Source of the DNA: Halomonas sp. M20
Lineage (GTDB): Bacteria > Pseudomonadota > Gammaproteobacteria > Pseudomonadales > Halomonadaceae
Length of the DNA: 64,000 nucleotides
Reading direction: 5' to 3'
Assembly: GCF_020622265.1 (NCBI RefSeq)
Contig: NZ_JACNMQ010000003.1
Span: 434,001 to 498,000, forward strand
A program made the position numbers and the translations under genes. Of this stretch, positions 18,224 to 27,267 are shown piece after piece (position 1 is the stretch's first letter; each line of letters opens with the position of its first letter). Under the pieces are notes generated by a model, which saw only the letters and a program-made list of their open reading frames with translations, ran no database searches and was not told the origin of the DNA.

Positions 18224-19642
18224 TTATTGGACTGGGGAAAACAAGTAAGCGGCACGGGAGACGAGCTTGCGCCACAAAGGACGCTGCTGCATCTCATCCA
18301 GTGTTATTTCCCGGCAGTTGGTAAAATCATGTTCGAGCATTTCCCTTATTTCACCGGCAAAATAACGATCAGGAATGAAGGCAGTAATTTCAAAATTCAA
18401 GCGAAATGATCGGTTATCTAAATTGACTGTACCAACCGCCGCACTATGTTCATCAATGAGCATAATTTTCTGATGTAAAAATCCAGGTTGATAACGGTAT
18501 ATTTTCACACCAATCTTGAGCATGTCCGGCAGAAATGAAAACGCGGAAAGATATACGAGGAGATGATCGGGGCGTTCAGGGATCATCACTCGTACGTCGA
18601 CACCTCGCAGTGCCGCAAGACGCAAGGCATCCTGAACGCCTCTATCCGGTACAAAATAAGGACTCGTCACCCAGAATCGATGCTGCGCATTGTGAATGGC
18701 GTTTTGTACCAGAAGACTGGCGGTTTCCTGGCTGTCCGCTGGCCCAGAGGGCACGATCACTACGTCGTGACACTCTTCGCAAATCACCCGAGGCTGCCAA
18801 TCCAGCGCAATGACACTGCCCGTCGCCCAGTGCCAGTCTTCCCAGAACGCTTCCTGCAGACCCAACACACTGGGGCCCGAAAGGTTGATGTGTGTATCGC
18901 GCCAAGGCCCGTGGCGAGGGTCCTCGCCGAGATACTCTATCCCGACGTTGAACCCACCGGTCCAACCGAATTTACCATCGACGACCATGACCTTGCGGTG
19001 ATTGCGAAAATTGAGCTGGAAACGGTGCCGAATCCCACGTGACGAGTTGAAAGCGCTGACCTCGGCGCCGGCCTTGCGCAGATCATTCAGATACCCTTCT
19101 CCCAATCGCCGAGACCCCACTTCGTCATACAGGAAATAGATCCGTACACCCTGCTCGGCCTTCTTTTCCAACCGCCGTTTGAGCTCGAGCCCCAGGCGGT
19201 CCTGACGAATGATGAAGAACTGAATCAGGATATAGGACTCGGCGGCATCGATCCCCTCAAACAGGCTTGCGAACGTATCCTTGCCATCGATCAAAAGCTC
19301 TACCCGATTACCGGTAGTCAACGGCATCTGCGCCAGATGTTCCATGGCGCGCACGTTGCCTTCTCGGGCATCGACCAGATAAGGATCGATCAGTGGCCGA
19401 TAGCGTACCAGCACACGGCGCAAGGCGCTGTCGCGCTCACCTCGGGCTGATACATAACCGTAGAAACGCGGCCGACCAAACATCCAGTAGGCCGGAACTG
19501 CTGCATAGGGAAAGGTTATCAATGTGACGATCCAGGCAACCGCCCCCTGGGAAGTCCGGCTCGACATCAGAGCCAGCAACGCAGACAGCGCTCCCAGAAG
19601 ATGGATCAAAAAAATGCCAAGACCTAGCAGCCAGGCGGCCAT
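18224..19642 (-). CDS. cls: Cardiolipin synthase (phospholipase D family)
   Basis: 472 residues. Two N-terminal membrane helices (about 5-30 and 35-55) are followed by a phospholipase D-type catalytic part with two HKD motifs: HRKVMVVDGKFGWTGG near residue 214 and HQKIMLIDEHSAAVGT near residue 388. It condenses two phosphatidylglycerols (or related lipids) to cardiolipin in the inner membrane. Length is close to E. coli ClsA (486). Cardiolipin often rises under osmotic stress, fitting a halophile, but nothing in the sequence shows such control. Confidence 0.93.
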   Translation of the reverse strand: MAAWLLGLGIFLIHLLGALSALLALMSSRTSQGAVAWIVTLITFPYAAVPAYWMFGRPRFYGYVSARGERDSALRRVLVRYRPLIDPYLVDAREGNVRAMEHLAQMPLTTGNRVELLIDGKDTFASLFEGIDAAESYILIQFFIIRQDRLGLELKRRLEKKAEQGVRIYFLYDEVGSRRLGEGYLNDLRKAGAEVSAFNSSRGIRHRFQLNFRNHRKVMVVDGKFGWTGGFNVGIEYLGEDPRHGPWRDTHINLSGPSVLGLQEAFWEDWHWATGSVIALDWQPRVICEECHDVVIVPSGPADSQETASLLVQNAIHNAQHRFWVTSPYFVPDRGVQDALRLAALRGVDVRVMIPERPDHLLVYLSAFSFLPDMLKIGVKIYRYQPGFLHQKIMLIDEHSAAVGTVNLDNRSFRLNFEITAFIPDRYFAGEIREMLEHDFTNCREITLDEMQQRPLWRKLVSRAAYLFSPVQ

Positions 19643-19683
19643 TACCTCTCCCTAGCAAGGCATACAGAACGGTGTAGTCCAGG

Positions 19684-19710
19684 CAAGGCCTCGCCGATCG
19701 TGAGGCCTTG
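19684..19710. terminator. Perfect 9-bp-stem hairpin between fumarase and cls
   Basis: CAAGGCCTC and GAGGCCTTG flank a 9-base loop in the gap between the fumarase stop and the cls start. No T-run follows on either strand, so it may be a weak terminator or an RNA-stabilising hairpin for the fumarase message. Confidence 0.45.
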
Positions 19711-19731
19711 CGCTATAGAAAAGTCACTCTA

Positions 19732-21237
19732 TCAAACCTGGGCGGCAATGATCTCTTTCCATCGTGCCGGTCCGGTCTGGTGAACCGACTCGCCCTGGCT
19801 ATCCACCGCCACGGTCACCGGCATATCCTCTACCTCGAACTCATAGATCGCTTCCATGCCCAAATCTTCGAAGCCGACTACTCGCGCCTTCTTGATCGCC
19901 TGAGCAACCAGATATGCAGCGCCCCCAACGGCCATCAGGTAGACCGCCTTGTTGTCGCGAATCGCTTCGATAGCCATCGACCCACGCTCAGCCTTGCCTA
20001 CCATACCCAGCAACCCGGTTTGTTCGAGCATGGTGCGGGTGAACTTGTCCATCCGCGTGGCGGTGGTGGGTCCAGCCGGGCCAACCACCTCATTGCCCAC
20101 TGGATCCACGGGGCCAACGTAATAGATGAAACGCCCCCGCATATCCACCGGCAGCGGCTCGCCCTTGGCCAGCATATCCACCATGCGTTTATGCGCCGCG
20201 TCTCGTCCAGTCAAAAGCTTGCCAGAAAGCAGCACCGTATCGCCAGGCTGCCAGCTCTGTACGTCCTCGGCAGTCACTTCATCGAGATTGACTCTTCGTA
20301 CGTTGTCGTCCACCTCCCAGGCAATTTCCGGCCAGTCTTCCATTTTTGGCACCGGCAATTGAGCAGTACCATTTCCATCGAGGGTGAAGTGTATGTGCCG
20401 AGTAGCGGCGCAGTTGGGAATGATCGCCACCGGCTTGTTGGCCGCGTGGGTGGGATAGTCCTTGACCTTGATATCCAGCACGGTAGTCAAGCCGCCCAGC
20501 CCCTGGGCTCCGATACCACTCTTGTTGACCTTATCGAACAATTCCAGGCGTAGTTCCTCGGCGCGATCGGCTGCACCGCGGGCTTGCAGTTCCTGAATGT
20601 CGATAGGATCAAGCAGCGATTCCTTGGCAAGGGTCATGGCCTTTTCTGCAGTGCCACCGATCCCGATACCCAGCATGCCCGGCGGACACCACCCTGCCCC
20701 CATCTTGGGTAGCTGCTCGAGCACCCAGTCGACGACATTGTCCGAGGGATTGAGCATCGCAAACTTGGATTTGGCTTCGCTACCGCCGCCCTTGGCGGCC
20801 ACGTGGATTTCGACGGTATCCCCAGGCACCAGCTTGTGATGAATGATGGCGGGTGTGTTGTCGCCGGTATTGCGGCGCTTGCCATCTGGATCTGCCAGGA
20901 TCGAGGCCCGTAGCACGTTATCTGGATGCCGATAAGCGCGACGCACCCCTTCGTTGATCATGTCATCCAGGCTCATGTCACCTTCCCAGCGTACATTCAT
21001 GCCGATATGGGCAAATACCGTGACGATGCCGGTATCCTGGCAAATGGGTCGATGCCCGGTGGCACACATACGTGAATTGATCAGGATCTGAGCGATGGCG
21101 TCCCGGGCTGCCGGGTTTTCCTCGCGCTGATAGGCCTGATGCATGGCATCGATGAAATCTTTGGGGTGATAGTAGGAAATATACTGCAAGGCATCTGCAA
21201 CGCTTTGAATCACATCGTCTTGATGAATCACGGTCAT
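19732..21237 (-). CDS. Class I fumarate hydratase (iron-sulfur)
   Basis: 501 residues. N-terminal alpha domain with RMCATGHRPICQDTG and PNCAATRHIHF, whose cysteines fit the [4Fe-4S] cluster ligands, then the C-terminal beta domain with GPAGPTTATRMDKFT. It interconverts fumarate and malate in the TCA cycle and is oxygen-sensitive in the family. It has AGGAG before the ATG. The 102-bp gap to livF contains a TACAAT that could be a -10 element, so it probably has its own promoter. Confidence 0.94.
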   Translation of the reverse strand: MTVIHQDDVIQSVADALQYISYYHPKDFIDAMHQAYQREENPAARDAIAQILINSRMCATGHRPICQDTGIVTVFAHIGMNVRWEGDMSLDDMINEGVRRAYRHPDNVLRASILADPDGKRRNTGDNTPAIIHHKLVPGDTVEIHVAAKGGGSEAKSKFAMLNPSDNVVDWVLEQLPKMGAGWCPPGMLGIGIGGTAEKAMTLAKESLLDPIDIQELQARGAADRAEELRLELFDKVNKSGIGAQGLGGLTTVLDIKVKDYPTHAANKPVAIIPNCAATRHIHFTLDGNGTAQLPVPKMEDWPEIAWEVDDNVRRVNLDEVTAEDVQSWQPGDTVLLSGKLLTGRDAAHKRMVDMLAKGEPLPVDMRGRFIYYVGPVDPVGNEVVGPAGPTTATRMDKFTRTMLEQTGLLGMVGKAERGSMAIEAIRDNKAVYLMAVGGAAYLVAQAIKKARVVGFEDLGMEAIYEFEVEDMPVTVAVDSQGESVHQTGPARWKEIIAAQV

Positions 21238-21319
21238 GAGCTTGAGGCTCCTGGCAAAGGTATATTTAACGTCTCGAATTGTACCTCATTTCATCTAGAG
21301 TTAGAGTTTCAAACATGAA

Positions 21320-21332
21320 AGATAACGGTATA
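21320..21332 (-). repeat. 13-bp word AGATAACGGTATA, site 1
   Basis: Lies 7 bp after the livF stop (minus sense) and about 80 bp upstream of the fumarase ATG. It is identical to 26418-26430 and 45355-45367. The core ATAACGGTAT is one mismatch from a palindrome. Confidence 0.7.
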
Positions 21333-21339
21333 AATAGTG

Positions 21340-22053
21340 TTAACCCCCTAGATAGGCACGCCGAACATCATCGTTGGCCAGCAACGCCTGGCCGCTGTCC
21401 GCCAGGACTACGCGTCCGTGCTCCAATACATAGCCGCGATCGGCAATCGACAGTGCCTTATGGGCGTTCTGTTCGACCAAAAAGATGGTAGTACCTTCTT
21501 CGCGCAGCTTGGCGATGATCTCGAATATCTGTGCGATGATGATTGGCGCCAGCCCCAGGGAAGGCTCATCGAGCAACAGTAAACGCGGTCGGCTCATGAG
21601 CGCGCGGGCGATGGCCAACATCTGCTGCTCGCCCCCGGACATGGTGCCGCCACGCTGGTTGAAACGCTCTTTCAAGCGCGGAAAGAGCGTCAGCACATGC
21701 TCGATGCCCTCGGCGATCTCGCGCTTGCTGCGATAGTAACCGCCCATGGCCAGGTTCTCTTCCACTGTCATGCCGGTGAAAATACGTCGCCCTTCCGGAA
21801 CGACGGAAAGCCCGGAGCGCATGATGCGGGAAGTGGGCCAGCCCTGAATCTCCTCGTCTTCGAAGCGTATCCTGCCGGAAGTGGGAATCGGATCGCCGCA
21901 GATCGACATCAACAAAGTGGTCTTGCCGGCCCCGTTGGATCCTACCAGGGTGACGATTTCCCCCTGGTTCACTGCCAGAGAAACCCCATCCAGCGCCTGT
22001 ATGGGGCCGTAATGTGTCGTGAGATCGTCGATTTCAAGCATTGCTGTCGTCAT
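21340..22053 (-). CDS. livF: LivF, branched-chain amino acid ABC transporter ATPase
   Basis: 237 residues from the ATG at 22053 (a GTG two codons earlier overlaps the livG stop; GAGGAG precedes). Walker A SNGAGKTT near residue 40, signature MSGGEQQML, Walker B LLLLDEPSLGL and a His-switch region (FLVEQNAHKAL) are all present. It is one of two ATPases energising uptake of Leu/Ile/Val or related substrates. Last gene of livJ-livH-livM-livG-livF. Confidence 0.95.
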   Translation of the reverse strand: MTTAMLEIDDLTTHYGPIQALDGVSLAVNQGEIVTLVGSNGAGKTTLLMSICGDPIPTSGRIRFEDEEIQGWPTSRIMRSGLSVVPEGRRIFTGMTVEENLAMGGYYRSKREIAEGIEHVLTLFPRLKERFNQRGGTMSGGEQQMLAIARALMSRPRLLLLDEPSLGLAPIIIAQIFEIIAKLREEGTTIFLVEQNAHKALSIADRGYVLEHGRVVLADSGQALLANDDVRRAYLGG

Positions 22054-22055
22054 GG

Positions 22056-22826
22056 TCACTCCTCGCCCAGATACGCCTTGATCACCTCGGGGTTACGCCG
22101 AATTTCCTGCGGCGTACCATCGGCTAGGGGCTTGCCCTGATTGACCACATAAATGCGATCGGAAATATCCATGACCAGACTCATGTCGTGCTCGATCAGC
22201 AACACCGTGATGCCCTCTTCCTGCTTGAGCCGGACGATCATGTGATTGAGATCTCGCGTCTCGTTCGGGTTGAGTCCCGCTGCCGGCTCATCGAGCATCA
22301 AAAGACGGGGCTGAGTCACCATGCAGCGGGCAATCTCAAGACGCCTCTGCTGCCCATAGGCCAGATTGCCGGCTTCGCGGTTGGCGAAGTCGATCAACCC
22401 CACTCGTTCCAGCCAGTGGGCGGCCCGCTCCATCACTTCCTGCTCTCGCCGGCGATACCCTTTCGTGAGCAGCAAGCCCTTGAGCAGATTGCGCTCTGTT
22501 TGCATGTGCTGAGCGACCAAGAGGTTTTCGATGACCGTCATTTCCTTGAACAGCCGCACGTTCTGGAAGGTACGCACCATGCCGGCCCGGGCGATCTTGA
22601 AGCCGGGCAGACGCTGCATGGGGCGCCCCTTGAACAGCACCTCGCCACTCGTTGGGCGATAGAAGCCGCTGACGCAGTTGAAAACCGTAGTTTTACCGGC
22701 GCCATTGGGACCGATCAGCGAGACGACCTCTCCGGTGCGAACCTCCATGCTGACCTGATCTACCGCCAACAAGCCACCGAAACGCATGGAGAGATCGCGC
22801 ACACTGAGCAATTCGGATTCAGCCAC
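22056..22826 (-). CDS. livG: LivG, branched-chain amino acid ABC transporter ATPase
   Basis: 256 residues from a GTG at 22826 with GGAG upstream; it overlaps the livM stop by 8 bp. Walker [13 protein letters not shown], a signature of the Liv type ([13 protein letters not shown]), Walker [12 protein letters not shown] and a C-terminal extension ([18 protein letters not shown]) typical of LivG are visible. It pairs with LivF on the LivHM permease. Confidence 0.95.
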   Translation of the reverse strand: MAESELLSVRDLSMRFGGLLAVDQVSMEVRTGEVVSLIGPNGAGKTTVFNCVSGFYRPTSGEVLFKGRPMQRLPGFKIARAGMVRTFQNVRLFKEMTVIENLLVAQHMQTERNLLKGLLLTKGYRRREQEVMERAAHWLERVGLIDFANREAGNLAYGQQRRLEIARCMVTQPRLLMLDEPAAGLNPNETRDLNHMIVRLKQEEGITVLLIEHDMSLVMDISDRIYVVNQGKPLADGTPQEIRRNPEVIKAYLGEE

Positions 22827-24072
22827 GTTTCAACTCCATCTGCGGGCGTTTGAGCGGTAGCAATCCTTGGGGGCGCCACACCATCATCATCACCATGATC
22901 AGCCCGAACAGCAGCATGCGATATTCGTTGAACTCGCGGGCGATTTCGGGCAGCAAGGTCATGGCGATCGCGGCCAGGATTACCCCCAGCTGAGAGCCCA
23001 TGCCGCCCAGTACGACGATTGCCAGCACGATGGCGGACTCGATGAAAGTGAAAGATTCAGGGCTGATGAACCCTTGTCGTGCGGCGAAGAACGCACCGGC
23101 AAACCCCGCAAAGCTGGCGCCGATGGTGAAAGCCGACAGCTTGATACCGGTAGGATTGAGCCCCAAGGACCGACAGGCAATGTCGTCCTCACGCAGCGCC
23201 TCCCAGGCGCGGCCGATGGGCATGCGCATCAGACGATAAATGACATAGACAGTCGCCAGGGAAAGCAGCAAGGCCAGGATGTATAAGTACATCACCTTGT
23301 AGCTCGGATCGTAGGGAATACCGAAGAATTCGTGGAAAGGAATATTGCCCTCATCGGCCCGACGCGAGAATTCCAGGTTGAACAGCGTCGGCTTGGGGAT
23401 GCGTGAAATGCCGTTGGGCCCGCCGGTGAGTTCCGTCCAGTTGTTGAGCAGGATACGAATGATCTCGCCGAACCCCAACGTCACGATGGCGAGATAGTCG
23501 CCTCTCAGCCTGAGCACTGGAAATCCCAGCAGGTACCCGAACAGCGCCGTCACGATGCCGGCGAGCGGCAACGCCTCCCAAAATGAAAAGCCAAGATAAT
23601 TATTGAGCAAGGCATAGGTGTAAGCGCCTACCGCGTAAAACCCGACATATCCCAGATCGAGAAGCCCAGCCAGACCCACCACCACATTGAGCCCCAGCCC
23701 CAGCATCACATAAATCAACGTCAGAGTGGCCAAGTCTATCGCGCTACGCTCTGCAATAAAGGGAAACAGCAATAGCGCACCGATGACCAACGCGATCATC
23801 AGACGTCGCTGAGCATGATTTCTGAGTAGGGGTGGCAGCGTGAAGCGGGATCCAGCCCAGGTCTGGCGTCTCAATGCTTCGATTTTGGGGCGAAAGAGCT
23901 GATGAAAGAACACTACGACCACGGCAACACCCAACCACAGCCAGGTCATGGGTCCTTCTACCGCAACGATAGTATTGACGCCTTGGGAGCGCAGTTCGAC
24001 ACCTAGCACCGAGGCGCCCAGTAAAAGCGTCAGCCCTGCGGAGAAGCCGGCATGCAGTAATTGACTTGCCAT
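22819..24072 (-). CDS. livM: LivM, branched-chain amino acid ABC permease
   Basis: 417 residues with about ten hydrophobic segments. The N-terminus carries an extra pair of membrane segments and a linker (about residues 1-85) before the conserved permease core beginning [21 protein letters not shown]. coli LivM has a similar long N-terminus. The core contains the cytoplasmic [16 protein letters not shown] coupling loop. Its ATG overlaps the livH stop (TGATG-type), so it is translationally coupled. Confidence 0.94.
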   Translation of the reverse strand: MASQLLHAGFSAGLTLLLGASVLGVELRSQGVNTIVAVEGPMTWLWLGVAVVVVFFHQLFRPKIEALRRQTWAGSRFTLPPLLRNHAQRRLMIALVIGALLLFPFIAERSAIDLATLTLIYVMLGLGLNVVVGLAGLLDLGYVGFYAVGAYTYALLNNYLGFSFWEALPLAGIVTALFGYLLGFPVLRLRGDYLAIVTLGFGEIIRILLNNWTELTGGPNGISRIPKPTLFNLEFSRRADEGNIPFHEFFGIPYDPSYKVMYLYILALLLSLATVYVIYRLMRMPIGRAWEALREDDIACRSLGLNPTGIKLSAFTIGASFAGFAGAFFAARQGFISPESFTFIESAIVLAIVVLGGMGSQLGVILAAIAMTLLPEIAREFNEYRMLLFGLIMVMMMVWRPQGLLPLKRPQMELKRG

Positions 24073-24992
24073 CAGATCTTCTCCACTTCCGGCTTGCCAA
24101 GAATACCCCAGGGGCGAAACAGCAGGATCAGAATCAGCAGACCAAAAGCCACCACGTCCTTGTACTCGCTAGAGAGATAGCCGCCAGTGAGGGCTTCGGC
24201 GATACCGAGAATCAGACCGCCCAGCATGGCGCCGGGAATGCTACCGATCCCGCCAAGCACCGCAGCGGTGAACGCCTTGAGCCCGGCAAGAAAACCGATG
24301 TAAGGGTTGACGACACCGTAGTACATCCCCAACAGCAGCCCTGCCACGGCGGCCAAGGCTGCACCGATGACGAAGGTCATGGAGATCACAAGATCGGTGT
24401 TGATTCCGAGGAGATTGGCCATGCCCCGATCCTGGGAACAGGCACGACACGCACGACCAAGGCGCGAGCGGGAAATGAACAGCGCCAGTGCGCCCATGCT
24501 GAGCAGCGTGACGACGAAGATGATGACCTGCATGTAGGAGAGGTTGACGACAAACCCCTCACCACCGAATTCCCAGCCCCCGGGTAACAAATTGGGAATC
24601 GCCTTGTCCCGGGAGCCTTGCGCCAGCCGCATATAATTCTGCAGAAAGATCGACATGCCGATGGCGGAGATCAACGCAATCAGCCGTTTCGAACCGCGTA
24701 CCGGTCGGTAAGCGACCCGCTCCACCGCAAAACCGTGAGCGCTGGCAACAATCATGGATACCAGCAGGGCCGCCACGATCAGAAACAGCGTGTTGTCGAT
24801 GCCCATCATCGCCAGCCCGGTGATGACGATAAAAGCGATGTAGGTGCCGATCATGTAGATTTCGCCGTGGGCGAAATTGATCATGCCGATGATGCCGTAG
24901 ACCATGGTGTAACCGATAGCGATCAGCGCGTAGGTGCTGCCGATCGTCAGGCCATTGATGGTCTGCTGCAGGAAGTAGAGGAGTTCATCCAT
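24072..24992 (-). CDS. livH: LivH, branched-chain amino acid ABC permease
   Basis: 306 residues from the ATG at 24992; a TTG five codons upstream is less likely. About eight transmembrane segments and the typical opening [20 protein letters not shown] are visible, as is the coupling loop [17 protein letters not shown]. It forms the inner-membrane channel with LivM. It is separated from the binding-protein gene livJ by 106 bp holding a stable hairpin. Confidence 0.95.
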   Translation of the reverse strand: MDELLYFLQQTINGLTIGSTYALIAIGYTMVYGIIGMINFAHGEIYMIGTYIAFIVITGLAMMGIDNTLFLIVAALLVSMIVASAHGFAVERVAYRPVRGSKRLIALISAIGMSIFLQNYMRLAQGSRDKAIPNLLPGGWEFGGEGFVVNLSYMQVIIFVVTLLSMGALALFISRSRLGRACRACSQDRGMANLLGINTDLVISMTFVIGAALAAVAGLLLGMYYGVVNPYIGFLAGLKAFTAAVLGGIGSIPGAMLGGLILGIAEALTGGYLSSEYKDVVAFGLLILILLFRPWGILGKPEVEKI

Positions 24993-25012
24993 GGAGATTA
25001 CCTGCAAAACAT

Positions 25013-25041
25013 CGCCCGGTCAGTTTGTGACCGGCCGGGCG
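25013..25041 (-). terminator. GC-rich hairpin between livJ and livH
   Basis: GCCCGGTCA pairs imperfectly with the downstream GTGACCGGCCGGGC part. No T-run follows. Such a hairpin often stabilises the binding-protein message or partly stops transcription, giving more binding protein than permease (inference). Confidence 0.5.
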
Positions 25042-25098
25042 AGAATCGTTGTCATTGTCGTTATTTAATGTGCTGAACCAATCGAACGCGATCACGCA

Positions 25099-26211
25099 TC
25101 ATTTGGCTTCTGACTTGGTACCATCCGCATGCCAGTTGTAGACGACGAAGTTGAACTCCTCGAGATCCCCCTTCTCGTCGTATTTCACCTCACCAATCGG
25201 CGTATCAAAGGTGTTTTCGTGCAGATAGCCAGCTACCTCGTAAGGATCGGTCGACTCGGTTGCTTTCATTCCCTCGGCCATCAGATAGACGGCGGTATAG
25301 GCGGGCATGACGAATGGGCCGGAAGGATCCTGATTCTTGGCCTCGAAGGCCTTGACCAGGTCGGCGTTGGCCGGATCGGTTTCGAAGGCCTGAGGCAGCG
25401 TGACCAGCAGCCCTTCCGATGCCTCACCGGCAATCTTGGAAATATCCGGGTTGCCGACACCTTCCGGCCCCATGAACTGAGCATCGAAGCCTAGCTCTCG
25501 GGATTGGCGCAGCAATAACCCCAGCTCTGGGTGATAGCCACCGTAATAGACGAAATCGACGTTCTCGCGCTTGAGCTTGGAGATCAGCGACGAAAAGTCC
25601 TTGTCACCGGAGGTAATGCCCTCGAACAGAACCACATTGACGCCAGCCTCCTCGACGGTATCACGCACGCCGGTCGCGATGCCCTCGCCATACTGCTGCT
25701 TGTCGTGGATGATCGCCATATTCTCGGGTTTGGCCTGCTCGGCGACGTACTGGCCGGCAACCGGGCCTTGCATCGTATCCAGGCCGATGGTGCGGAAAAC
25801 GGTCTCGTAGCCGGCTTCAGTGATCGCCGGACTGGTGGAGGCCGCCGTGATCATCAGGATTTCTTCCTCGGCATAGATATCCGAAGCGGGTTGGGTCGCG
25901 CTGGAACACAAATGCCCTACCACGAACTGCACACCGTCATTGACGATCTGGTTGGCCACTGCCACCGCCTGCTTGGGGTCGCAGGCGTCATCGTACTTTA
26001 CACCCTTGAGCTGCTCGCCGTTGACGCCACCTTGCTCGTTTATGCGTTCGATGGCCATCTCGGCACCAGTGAACTGCATATCTCCGTACTGGGCCAAGGG
26101 GCCTGTCACCGGACCGGCCAGACCGATGGTAATATCCGCCTGAGCGGTCAGACTGGACATTCCCGCACCCACGGCCAGCACTAATAGCGACTTGCGTATC
26201 GTGTTTTTCAT
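25099..26211 (-). CDS. Branched-chain amino acid-binding protein (LivJ/LivK type)
   Basis: 370 residues. A signal peptide of about 25 residues ends near Leu-Thr-Ala-Gln-Ala, followed by a mature type I periplasmic binding protein starting DITIGLAGPVTGPLAQYG. A conserved cysteine pair (DDACDPKQA and GHLCSSATQ) matches the disulfide in LivJ relatives. It captures the ligand and delivers it to LivHMGF. Exact ligand preference is not readable. The 234-bp upstream region is AT-rich and probably holds the operon promoter. Confidence 0.94.
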   Translation of the reverse strand: MKNTIRKSLLVLAVGAGMSSLTAQADITIGLAGPVTGPLAQYGDMQFTGAEMAIERINEQGGVNGEQLKGVKYDDACDPKQAVAVANQIVNDGVQFVVGHLCSSATQPASDIYAEEEILMITAASTSPAITEAGYETVFRTIGLDTMQGPVAGQYVAEQAKPENMAIIHDKQQYGEGIATGVRDTVEEAGVNVVLFEGITSGDKDFSSLISKLKRENVDFVYYGGYHPELGLLLRQSRELGFDAQFMGPEGVGNPDISKIAGEASEGLLVTLPQAFETDPANADLVKAFEAKNQDPSGPFVMPAYTAVYLMAEGMKATESTDPYEVAGYLHENTFDTPIGEVKYDEKGDLEEFNFVVYNWHADGTKSEAK

Positions 26212-26417
26212 ATTTTTCCCATCTCGTTGTTATGTCTAGGAAAAACCGCCGCATTCAAGCGACTGTTCGATGTTATTATTGACAGCTTAATTGCAGAGAG
26301 TAAAGCGTCTTTAGTTCAATATGAGCTCGCTGATTTCGTGCTCATCCGCCGATACAATAGCGTGAAATTTCAATCCTTTATTGCTATGATCTCAGGGAAC
26401 TTATGTTTTTTAATTAT

Positions 26418-26430
26418 AGATAACGGTATA
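26418..26430 (-). repeat. 13-bp word AGATAACGGTATA, site 2
   Basis: Lies 15 bp after the nei stop (minus sense), in the AT-rich gap upstream of the liv operon. Identical to 21320-21332 and 45355-45367. Confidence 0.7.
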
Positions 26431-26445
26431 AAACAGCTGTTATCA

Positions 26446-27264
26446 TCAACCTTGGCATTCAGGACAGAAATAAAGCCGGCGAGAAGCCACCGCTGTGCGT
26501 TCAACCAGAGCTTGGCAGGCGTGACAGGGCAACCCACCACGCTGGAACACCGCGAAACGCCACTGTTGGCGCACCTCTCCCTGCTTGCGGGCAGCCCGGG
26601 CCCAGTCATCACGATTGGTTATCCCTTTCTGATGGTAGGCGCGCTCGACCACCGCCAGCATCGTTCGCGCCAGATGCTCTCGTTGAGCTATCGTTAGATC
26701 CACGGGGCGCTGCCGGTAAGAGAGCTGGGCAAAAAAGAGGATTTCGGAGCGAAGGTAGTTGCCAATGCCGGCAAACAGCGACTGCTCAAGCAGCAGGCCG
26801 CCGAGCCCACGACGCTTGAAACGCGGCATTTCCAAGCGCTCGACAATTGCTTCGATGCTGACGTCATGGGTCAACAGATCCGGCCCCAAACGTGCCAGGA
26901 AAGGATGTTCTTCCAGCCGACCGGCCTGCCATAGAGAGATGTCCGAGGCACTGTACAGACTCGCCGATCGGCCTTGAGCCGTTAGACGAGCCCGTAATGA
27001 GCGATTGGTATCCGGCTCTCGCTCTTCGTCGTGATACTTCCATACTCCGTAAAGCTGATTATGCGAATAAAGTACGCGACCATCATCAAAGCGGATCAGT
27101 AGCGCCTTGCCCCAGCTATCGACCGCCGTCACCTCGCGACCACATAGCGACGCCGCTTGACTTGCAAGCTCGGGAAAGGCGAACCACGCCCCATCAAGAC
27201 GTCGCCCGCCAATCTGCTCCTGCAGCGCATCGGCGGTACGGCGAATTTCCGGACCTTCGGGCAC
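26446..27264 (-). CDS. nei: Endonuclease VIII (Nei), base-excision DNA glycosylase
   Basis: 272 residues from a GTG at 27264. The mature N-terminus PEGPEIRR carries the catalytic Pro and Glu. A helix-two-turn-helix region and a C-terminal zinc finger (Cys247, Cys250, Cys267, Cys270) are present. It removes oxidised pyrimidines and nicks the strand. It starts 3 bp after the uvrB stop, so excision repair by UvrB and Nei is probably co-transcribed. E. coli Nei is 263 residues. Confidence 0.93.
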   Translation of the reverse strand: MPEGPEIRRTADALQEQIGGRRLDGAWFAFPELASQAASLCGREVTAVDSWGKALLIRFDDGRVLYSHNQLYGVWKYHDEEREPDTNRSLRARLTAQGRSASLYSASDISLWQAGRLEEHPFLARLGPDLLTHDVSIEAIVERLEMPRFKRRGLGGLLLEQSLFAGIGNYLRSEILFFAQLSYRQRPVDLTIAQREHLARTMLAVVERAYHQKGITNRDDWARAARKQGEVRQQWRFAVFQRGGLPCHACQALVERTAVASRRLYFCPECQG

Positions 27265-27267
27265 TCT

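Noticed and set aside
26227-26697. 156-codon plus-strand frame in the liv-nei gap
   Set aside because: About half of it is antisense to the Nei zinc-finger region; the rest is AT-rich intergenic sequence without coding signs.
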